This document shows, in pieces, positions 55,721-64,000 of a DNA stretch of 64,000 nt. How positions within the stretch are numbered: position 1 is the first letter of the stretch; every line of letters starts with the position of its first letter. The notes beneath the pieces are model-generated. The model worked only from the letters and a program-made list of their open reading frames with translations, had not been told where the DNA came from and searched no databases. Position numbers and translations under genes: made by a program. The DNA is from Branchiostoma belcheri (Eukaryota > Chordata > Leptocardii > Amphioxiformes > Branchiostomatidae), in the NCBI RefSeq assembly GCF_001625305.1, contig NW_017803965.1, positions 196,246 through 260,245 of the forward strand. Direction: 5' to 3'.

Positions 55721-56260
55721 GGTGTCCTCCCTGGCTAATTTGGCATTTTAAGTTTCCATCATTTTCTCACAAAGAAATTGAGAAAGAACTGTAGTTGTAC
55801 TGAATATTGATACCTGGGTACAAAAGGGTTATGAATATGATTTTATGCACCATATGGATGACGTCATCATATTTTATTGCCCCAAATGTAATTATCTTTA
55901 AAGTTATAATATAGCACTTTGGTACAAGTAACTGAAATAAAAGTATGATTTTCATGTGCATAATGGTCAAAGCTACAAACGTACGTTTGCACAAATTGAT
56001 ATCTACTAATTATCCGTAGTTATTAGAGAAAAACCTAATTGCCTAATTAAAATCTAGTTATTCTCTAATAACTACGGGTAATTATTAGATATCATTTGGG
56101 GCAATAGAATGTGATGACGTCATCCATATGGTCCATAAAATCATACTCATAACCCTTTTGTACCCATGTATCAATATTCAGTACAACTACAGTTCTTTCT
56201 AAATTTCTTTGTGAGAAAACGATGAAAACTTAAAATGCCAAATTAGCCAGGGAGGACAAC
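55721..56260. mobile_element. Long inverted-repeat element flanked by TTAA, 540 bp
   Basis: Ends GGTGTCCTCCCTGGCTAATT and complement ending CCAGGGAGGACAAC. TTAA lies at 55717-55720 and 56261-56264. The arms match for about 170 bp (TACAAAAGGGTTATGA, CCATATGGATGACGTCA, TTGCCCCAAATG). An inner palindrome GTAGTTATTAGAGAA/TTCTCTAATAACTAC lies near 56018-56080. About 110 bp in the left half has no partner. TTAA duplication is typical of piggyBac-type elements; the termini alone do not prove it. Confidence 0.83.
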
Positions 56261-56264
56261 TTAA

Positions 56265-57420
56265 CGCAAAGCACTTCACAATGCACTAACCTTTGCCAAC
56301 ATAGCTAGTTTCAAAGGTCCATAGGGCAACGTAAGGTGAGGATATATTGGTATAAAGTGCAAAGACTATGTACAAACATAACCTTACAATGAGAGGACCC
56401 TTAGTTAGTTGTTGAATTTTCTACCCAAAATTCAAACAAGGAGAAATTTTGACATTTCGTGGAACTTTCCTTTAAGATTATAAAATACGTCTTTTGAAAG
56501 GCTTTGAGAGAAATGTATAGATTCAATATATATAGTTGGTAGAAAAAAACTTTCAACTGTACGTACAGTTGTTAAAACCGTAGATGGAACGCAGTATATA
56601 GAAGAGGGGATTCATTCCTCAAGCTACCGACATCTTGCACACGCAGTCGTCCCTCAGTAAGACATCTGGAGCCGCATAGTTCCCGTTTAGAACTTTTATT
56701 CAGCCTGTCACACGACCGGTTTCGCCTGTGTGGCTTCTTCAAGTGTACAGAGGCTAATGACACAAGTGCATGAAGTTCTCACTTATATACCTTTCCAGTG
56801 CATAGTGCCCTCAGGTCAGTTACATGGCGTTCAGAATGCCCTGACCTGTTACATAGTTCGTTTTGACCTTGGTTGACCTACTACATGACGTCATCTATTG
56901 TTCTAGATCAATTAAACATGTCATAAAGGTCTTGTTTACCATGTTACACAAAACGAAAAATGAATGATAAATGATGGAACGCAATTCATCTATCTATTTT
57001 TAGGAATAATGGTGATTTATCTTTTAGTCATGTAGTGTTAGGAAGGGCCAAAACAGTAAGAAAAAAGTCCAAAACAATGAATAAACAAACAAACAATATC
57101 TGCCTCAAACGCAAACTTTTGTACGCAAACTCTATACAATTCAGGGAGTCTTATCTCTTCTGTAAGGTTTGCTTTTTGGTGAATAAAGGAAGAAATATCT
57201 AAATTATCATACTAGGCATTTCAGTTAATCATCCTATTGTCCTGACCATTTTGTTATTGATATTAAAGCTCTATATATATAAAATAGACAGTTTAAGTTT
57301 GTCACGATTAAGGGCTTTATAGGTTATGTTAAATACTATCACAAATTAGAATATGTGATAGCACAAAACTGTGGGAAAATGGATAAACATATGTTGAAAT
57401 GGGGTCCACTACATGGTTAA
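56265..57420. other. Unassigned, AT-rich
   Basis: A short palindrome ACTGTACGTACAGT lies at about 56557-56570. No gene seen. Confidence 0.35.
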
Positions 57421-57499
57421 TTGTTAGACTGATGTATTGTTTGCAAAATGTCTCTGGGTATTTATGTTTTTTTGTATGTGAACATGTCCTTTGCCTTTA

Positions 57500-57540
57500 T
57501 TCTTTGAAATTACAATAAAGATTATTTGGAAAAAAAAAGA
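57500..57540 (+). other. AATAAA followed by an A run, possible retroposed 3' end
   Basis: TTACAATAAAGATTATTTGG and then nine A at about 57530-57538 look like a polyadenylation signal and poly(A) tail copied into DNA. The source transcript is not recognised. Confidence 0.35.
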
Positions 57541-58084
57541 ATCTACCTGTAGCTTTACACCCCAACAGCTAAATTGGGACACCCATCTTGCAATACGAGA
57601 TTCCAAAGCTCTCCTACATAGCCGTCCCTTTTAATTACTTTTCCTCCGATAACTGACATTTGGAACAGCTGGCAGGGCGTGCAAGTCCATTTGATCGTGT
57701 AACTAGGACAATATTTGTAAATTCCCAATAGAAACCTTTGATAAGTGATCTGGTCCATGTAATGGTGTTCAATATTTCTTAAGCTCTCCCCGCCTACGGC
57801 GAATTTGCACCCCATTTAGTACATTCATTTTCCACAATTTCGCGGCTTAACGTTAATCTATCTGGGAAAAAAACATTAATCTCGTGTATTTACATGGCAT
57901 TAATTTTGCCAATGTACCTATGGTTTACGTTAAATAGAAATACGCTTTGCCAATTAGGTTACAAAGCAAAATCGTGAGCTGAATATGAGATGAATTGGAG
58001 CTGTTTTGAATTCCTATTGATGTGAGACAGTTACATATGTAGCATTGTTTTGGAAATTATCTTTGAACGCAATTGTTTATGTAT
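57541..58084. other. Unassigned
   Basis: The 86-codon minus-strand frame 57555-57815 has no domain. Confidence 0.3.
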
Positions 58085-58475
58085 ATATTTTTGCTGATAA
58101 GAATTAATCCAGTCAGGTGTTCCATATGCTACTCGGAACACCTTCAAACTAGACAAACCAAAAACAAACAGTACTAAAAAAGCCTTCACATACAGAACTA
58201 CTGCAGCATGGAACTCTCTACCACATGGGCTGCAAACAGTGACATCACATGAGAAGTTCAAACAAGGCCTACTAAAACACATGAGGGACATGAATAAGTA
58301 GAGCACATACGATGTTACACACTTGTTTTCTTTTGAAATACTATGTAATGTAAATGTATATGTAATTGTACGTGATGTATTGTTATGTCTTATATGTATT
58401 AAGAAGAATAGCTACCACCCTCGGGTGGGCAGCTAAAGGAGAGCTTTTCCTCAATAAACCTCAGTCTACAACTCC
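58085..58475 (+). mobile_element. LINE fragment, another family, C-terminus and 3' UTR
   Basis: The plus-strand frame reads YATRNTFKLDKPKTN, then TYRTTAAWNSLPHGLQ and HEKFKQGLLKHMRDMNK, then a stop at about 58299. The WNSLP...FK pattern is the LINE C-terminus. The 3' UTR has a CTACCACCCTCGGGTGGGCAG hairpin-like block and CAATAAACC near 58452. Confidence 0.78.
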
Positions 58476-58734
58476 CTGTAGAATCGGTATTCAGTCCTGT
58501 ATCCCACGTTGGGGCTCCCGGTGATTCCCTAGAGGAGACAAGGGTCGTTGGACATATCGGTGATCAATGTTTTATTCGACATTCAAACGAGAAAGGTGGG
58601 GCGAAGAGATCCTTTAGCTGTCCGGCAACTCATAAACTACGGTTGTTGGCTGCACATGATGAGACTTCACAGATTGTACCTGTGGCGATGTCTAGGTGTC
58701 ATTGCTGTATCCAGAACCAAGCTTAAGCACAGTT

Positions 58735-59190
58735 TTGGAAAGCCCGTGTGTCATCTAGAACCGTGCCTGGGGCAAATCAACATTTTAGATACGCATAGAC
58801 TCCAGAACCATGCCTATTGCTGTATCCGAGACCGTGCTTTATCTAGAACCGTGCTTTATACAGGGCCAAGCCTAAGCCTTAGGCACGGTTTTGGATAGCC
58901 CACGCGTTTCCAGAACCGTGCCTGGGCCAAATCTACGTTCTTGGATACGCATAGACCCCAGAACCATGTCTGTTGCTGTATCCGAGACCGTGTTTTATAT
59001 CTAGAACCGTGCTTTATACAGGGCCAAGCCTTAGCCTTAGGCACGGTTTTGGATAGCCCACGCGTTTCCAGAACCGTGCCTGGGCCAAATCTACGTTCTT
59101 GGATACGCATAGACTCCAGAACCGTGACTGATCCTAATCCTAACCCATCCAGACACAGAACTAGATAGGCACGGTTCTGGATAAGCTATC
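58735..59190 (+). repeat. Tandem repeat, three units of about 157 bp, full of inverted AGAACCGTGCC motifs
   Basis: CTAGAACCGTGCC or CCAGAACCGTGCC starts at about 58755, 58910 and 59068. Each unit also has TTAGGCACGGTTTTGGATAG, the opposite orientation of the same motif, and ATACGCATAGAC. Confidence 0.9.
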
Positions 59191-59344
59191 CATTGTCAAG
59201 AAGCTTGCCCAATGTTCGTCACCCATTACCATGGCTTTCCTATGGCTTACTTTTTTGTTCTTGGTAGTTTACTGTCTTTCGATGATTCATACTTAAATTA
59301 CTCAATCTATCCATAAAATGTAATAAGTGTGCAATTACGTAGAT

Positions 59345-59430
59345 TACGCAAAATTTGATCTCTGTGTAATCTTTGTGTTGGAATAAATTTCAACATTATG
59401 ATTACTACCAACACAGATGAACTTTCATGA
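59345..59430 (+). repeat. Dispersed repeat family G, terminal part only
   Basis: TTTGATCTCTGTGTAATCTT, TGTGTTGGAATAAATTTCAA, CATTATGATTACTACCAACA and CAGATGAACTTTCATG match the terminal part at 44640-44710 (reverse). Confidence 0.65.
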
Positions 59431-59639
59431 TAACAAAAGTGTTTGTTTCACCATTCAGCATTTTCTTCTTAGGGATCAACAAATCACCAGCAAATATCAT
59501 GCTATGGAATTGTATTTCGTGGTGGGGAAATGGGTTTTCAGTTCGTATTACCGTAACGCTCATGTAATAATGGCCGTTTTGAACACAGTCCAGAGATGGG
59601 ACTGCTAGACGACTCGTAAAAGCTCTCAAGTTACACCTG

Positions 59640-60460
59640 CCACTAATAATTACACCGTAACGTGTAATGGAACATCAGGTCCATTTACTGCTAACTGTAG
59701 GTCGTTACTTTTCTGTTATCCTTGCCTTTGTCTCTAAACGTTGCAAAAAGTTCAAGACTTCAAAGTAAAGATATTTACGACTCAGCAACCTTTCTATTGC
59801 AGTTGGTACACCACTACTAATAGTTAGTAACGTGTAATGGAACATCAGGTCCATTTACTGCTTCCTATAGGTCATTACGTTTCTGTTATCTTTGTCTAAA
59901 CGTTGCAAAAGTTGAACTCTTGAAAGTAAATATTTATGACTTCAAACCTTTCTATTGCAGTTGGTACACGTGCCACTAGTAGTTACACCATATTGTGTAA
60001 TGTAACATCAGGTCCAGTTACTGCTTCCTATAGGTCATTACGTTTCTGTTATCTTTGTCTAAACGTTGCAGAAGTTGAACTCTTGAAAGTAAATATTTAT
60101 GACTTGAAACTTTTCTATTGCAGTTGGTACACGTGCGACTAGTAGTTACACCATACTGTGTAATGTAACATCAGGTCCAGTTACTGCTTCTTATAGTCCA
60201 TTCCTTTTTTGTTATCTTTGCCTTTGTCTAAACGTTGCAAAAGTTGAACTCTTGAAAGTAAATATTTATGACTTCAAACTTTTCTATTGCAGTTGGTACA
60301 CGTGCTACTAGAAGTTACACCATACTCTGTAATCTAACATCAGGTCCAGTTACTGCTTTTTATAGTCCATTTTTTACCTTTGCCTTTGTCTAAACGTTGC
60401 AGAAGTTGAACTCTTGAAAGTAAATATTTATGACTTGAAACTTTTCTATTGCAGTTTGTA
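59640..60460 (+). repeat. Tandem repeat, five units of about 165 bp, exon-like
   Basis: Units 2-5 each contain a pyrimidine-rich TTTCTATTGCAG followed by GTTGGTACAC, about 162-170 bp apart (59803, 59960, 60122, 60292); a worn sixth acceptor is at 60454. The segment after CAG is open in one frame in units 3-5 (VGTRATSSYTILCNVTSGP then VTASY) and in unit 1 (PATNNYTVTCNGTSGPFTA); unit 2 is disrupted. Several differences between units are silent in this frame (Ala GCC/GCG/GCT, Leu TTG/CTG/CTC). This may be duplicated exon sequence, but no good donor follows and no family is recognised. Confidence 0.85.
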
Positions 60461-60609
60461 CACAGCTGCCATAATTAAGAATTCTAATAATAATGCTGTA
60501 TCTATGAAGGGCAGATCTAAGCATGAATTTGATGAATTGTAGAATTTCAACTCAACCCGTTCGTAGCTTGATACGCTATCAATCATTAAGTTATTTGGTG
60601 TGTCTTGAG
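60461..60609. other. Spacer between arrays
   Basis: No feature seen. Confidence 0.3.
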
Positions 60610-63245
60610 TTCTCCTAGTTTATTTTTCTCGTTTTTACATTCATACAACAGTTCCATGATTTTTCAGGATCTTCAAGTGGTTCTTTATGGTCCAGAATTT
60701 CCCTTCTTTTATGCAAGGCCTTTTATGCAACACATTTTATCAGAACATGAGTGTTTTTACTTGAACAACTTCTACATCGATACAACAGTTCTATGATCTA
60801 TCCTGATATTCAGGTGGTCCAGAATTTCCTTTTCTTTTTGGCATGCTTTACGTATATCATTTGCCTATCAAGGCAAACACATTTTATCTGAACATGAGCA
60901 TTTTTACTTAAACAACTTCTACATCGATACAACAGTTCTACGATTTATCAGGATCTTCAGGTGGTTTTTATGGTCCATAATTTTCCTTTCTTTTTGGCAT
61001 GCTTTACGTATATCATTCGCCTACCAATGCAAACACATTTTATCTGAACATGAGTGTTTTTACTTGAACAACTTCTACATCGATGTAACAGTTCCATGAT
61101 CTATCCTGATCTTCAGGTGGTCCAGAATTTCCTTTTCTTTTTGGCATGCTTGACGTATATCATTTGCCTATCAAGGCAAACACATTTTATCTGAACACGA
61201 GTGTTTTTACTTAAACAACTTCTACATCGATACAGCAGTTCCATGATTTTTAGGATCTTCAAGGGGTTCTTTATGGTCCAGAATTTCTTTTCTTTTTGGC
61301 ATGTTTGCCGTATATCATTTGCCTATCAAGGCAAACACATTTTATCTCAACATGAATGTTTTTACTTAAACAACTTCTACATCGATACAGCAGTTCTATG
61401 ATTTATCAGGATCTTCAGGTGGTTTTTATGGTCCAGAATTTCCTTTCTTTTTGTCATGCTTGACGTATATCATTTGCCTATCAAGGCAAACACATTTTAT
61501 CTCAACATGAGTGTTTTTACTTAAACAACTTCTACATCGATACAGCAGTTCCATGATTTATTAGGATCTTCAGGTGGTTTTTATGGTCCATAATTTCCCT
61601 TTCTTTTTGGCATACTTGACGTATATCATTTGCCTATCAAGGCAAACACATTTTATCTGAACATGAGTGTTTTTACTTGAACAACTTCTACATCGATACA
61701 ACAGTTCCATGATTTTTTAGGATCTTCAAGTGGTTCTTTATGGTCCATAATTTCCCTTTCTTTTTGGCATGCTTGACGTATATTATTTGCCTATCAAGGC
61801 AAACACATTTTATATGAACATGAGCATTTTTACTTAAACAACTTCTACATCGATACAGCAGTTCCATGATTTATTAGGATCTTCAAGAGGTTCTTTGTGG
61901 TCCAGAATTTCCTTTCTTTTTGGCATGTTTGACGTATATCATTTGCCTATCAAGGCAAACACATTTTATCTGAACATGAGTGTTTTTACTGAAACAACTT
62001 CTACATCGATGCAATGATGATTTATCAGGATCTTCAGGTGGTTTTTATGGTCCATAATTTTCCTTTCTTTCTGGCATACTTGACGTATATTATTTGCCTT
62101 TCAAGGCAAACACATTTTATCTGAACATGAGCGTTTTTACTTGAACAACTTCTACATCGATGTAACAGTTCCATGATCTATCCTGATCTTCAGGTAGTTT
62201 TTATGGTCCATAATTTCCCTTTCTTTTTGGCATACTTGACGTATATTATTTGCCTTTGAAGGCAAACACATTTTATCTGAACATGAGTGTTTTTACTTAA
62301 ACAACTTATACATCGATACAGCAGTTCCATGATCTATCAGGATCTTCAGGTGGTTTTTATGGTCCATAATTTCCCTTTCTTTTTGTCATGCTTGACCTAC
62401 TGTATATTATTTGCCTATCAAGGCAAACACATTTTATCTGAACATGAGTGTTTTTACTTGAACAACTTCTACATCGATACAGCAGTTCCATGATTTTTAG
62501 GATCTTCAAGTGGTTCTTTATGGTCCATAATTTCCCTTTCTTTTTGGCATGCTTGACGTATATTATTTGCCTATCAAGGCAAACACATTTTATCTGAACA
62601 TGAGTGTTTTTACTTAAACAACTTCTACATCGATACAACAGTTCCATGATCTATCCTGATCTTCAGGTGGTTTTTATGGTCCATAATTTCCCTTTCTTTT
62701 TGTCATGCTTGACGTATATCATTTGCCTATCAATGCAAACACATTTTATCTGAACATGAGCGTTTTTACTTAAACAACTTCTACATCGATACAACAGTTC
62801 CATGATTTTTTAGGATCTTCAAGTGGTTCTTTATGGTCCATAATTTCCCTTTCTTTTTGTCATGCTTGACGTATATCATTTGCCTATCAATGCAAACACA
62901 TTTTATCTGAACATGAGCATTTTTACTTAAACAACTTCTACATCGATACAGCAGTTCCATGATTTATCAGGATCTTCAGGTGGTTTTTATGGTCCAGAAT
63001 TTCCTTTCTTTTTGTCATGCTTTACGTATATCATTCGCCTATCAAGGCAATAAACACTTTTTATCTGAACATGAGCATTTTTACTTAAACAACTTCTACA
63101 TCGATACAACAGTTCCATGATTTATTAGGATCTTCAGGTGGTTCTTTATGGTCCATAATTTCCCTTTCTTTTTGGCATGCTTGACGTATATTATTTGCCT
63201 ATCAAGTCAAACACATTTTATCTCAATATGAGCATTTTTTACATG
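60610..63245 (+). repeat. Large tandem repeat, about 17 units of 147-160 bp
   Basis: CAACTTCTACATCGAT recurs about every 155 bp from 60769 to 63092. Units share TTCCATGATTTATCAGGATC, TTTATGGTCCATAATTTCCC, GCATGCTTGACGTATATCA, TTTGCCTATCAAGGCAAACA and TTTTATCTGAACATGAG. TTTGCCT...AGGCAAA in each unit is a small inverted repeat. Open frames inside (60605-60796, 61201-61401, 62287-62493, 62357-62647) are by-products. Confidence 0.95.
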
Positions 63246-63624
63246 AATGTTCAGAAATTATTCTTCCAGCATGTTCTGTATTCCATACCCGTGGTTGGAT
63301 TTCCTCTCAGGAGTCTCGTTACACCTTCAAATCAATCCGTTTGCTAAACGCTGGGGACCAATTCATTATTTTCTGTATGTATTTTTTCTTGGTGGCGTGA
63401 CGATAGCAAAATGAGTTGACATTTTAACAACCGTAACCGTTGACAAGATGGCGACCAAGGTTTAAAACCGAGGTCCCGGATGTCTAATCCTTTTTGATTG
63501 ACAGTGAAATTGATTGATGATTGGTGAATTTTTCTGTGACGCTCGTGTCAACTCTGAAAATCCATGTTTGGCCCGAGAGCAACACTCAATTTATCTTGTA
63601 GGCGACAGACCTTGGATTCATCGA
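63246..63624. other. Unassigned
   Basis: No gene seen; a spacer between two tandem arrays. Confidence 0.35.
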
Positions 63625-64000
63625 TCTTGAGTGAAGGACAGACAATTTGTCAAGAAACTTCGTTATTTTCGCCCCCCCCCCTCCATGTCTAGTCCGTTAA
63701 TTCGCAAATGTAGCTTCGTATACCTGTACTCAGGTGCACAGAAAATATTTACGACTTATTTACGACGATATTTTCGGGTTCATTGATCTTGAGTGAAGGA
63801 CAGACAATTTGTCAAGAAACTTCATTATTTTCGCCCCCCTCCCATGTCTAATCTGTTGATTCGCAACCTGTACTCGGGCGCACAGAAAATGTTTGCGGCT
63901 TATTTTCGACGATATTTACGGATTAATCGGTTTTTAGTGAAGGACAGACAATTTGTCAAGAAACAGCGTTCTTTTCTATGTTTAGTCTGTTGATTCGCAA
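63625..64000 (+). repeat. Tandem repeat of about 150 bp, continuing beyond the window
   Basis: GGACAGACAATTTGTCAAGAAAC occurs at about 63638, 63798 and 63942. Units share ATGTCTAGTCCGTTAATTCG-like sequence and TTTACGACGATATTTTCGG. C9-type runs vary between units. Confidence 0.9.

Overview
The window looks like amphioxus (Branchiostoma, lancelet) nuclear DNA. The evidence is long introns, many 5'-truncated non-LTR retrotransposons, tRNA-derived SINEs, abundant small inverted-repeat transposons and large minisatellite arrays. The recurring LINE 3' end (a GC-rich block, then CGCCGAAAGGCGGTTATACC, then an ATACAG repeat tail) is one I associate with amphioxus. That assignment is from memory. No prokaryotic organisation is visible.

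One host gene can be modelled with confidence, on the minus strand. Exon 1 (33767-33839) encodes a start methionine and signal peptide. Exon 2 (10420-10773) encodes a V-type immunoglobulin domain and exon 3 (3360-3656) a C2/I-type immunoglobulin domain. All splice sites are canonical, all junctions are phase 1, and exons 2 and 3 are exact multiples of three (354 and 297 nt). The V domain has no cysteine at all; the two disulfide positions are Ala and Ser. A cysteine-free V domain followed by a normal C2 domain is the arrangement of HEPACAM/GlialCAM and of CEACAM N-domains, and local motifs resemble HEPACAM most. Intron 1 is about 23 kb and intron 2 about 6.8 kb. The remaining exons (any further Ig domain, transmembrane segment, tail) were not found between 1 and 3359 and probably lie beyond the left edge.

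Layout. 1-3359: 3' side of the gene with a MITE end, an RTE-like LINE fragment and a complete MITE. 3657-10419 (intron 2): Harbinger-type MITEs, a nested older inverted-repeat element and a short tandem repeat. 10774-33766 (intron 1): MITEs, LINE tails, SINEs, an inverted-repeat element carrying a hammerhead-ribozyme motif, and tandem arrays at 12.3-13.2, 18.5-19.4, 26.9-28.1, 28.5-30.3 and 31.1-32.2 kb. 33840-64000: sequence upstream of the gene with no recognised host exon. It holds LINE and SINE copies, several long foldback elements (42.4, 47.6, 49.7, 51.7, 55.7 kb) and tandem arrays at 48.1-49.6, 58.7-59.2, 59.6-60.5, 60.6-63.2 and 63.6-64.0 kb.

At least twelve Harbinger/Tourist-like MITE copies or fragments occur, nearly all flanked by TTA or TAA. 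They fall into three sub-families with different outer ends but a shared inner motif. Tandem arrays make up roughly a fifth of the window. Most open frames longer than 60 codons lie inside repeats and are not genes.
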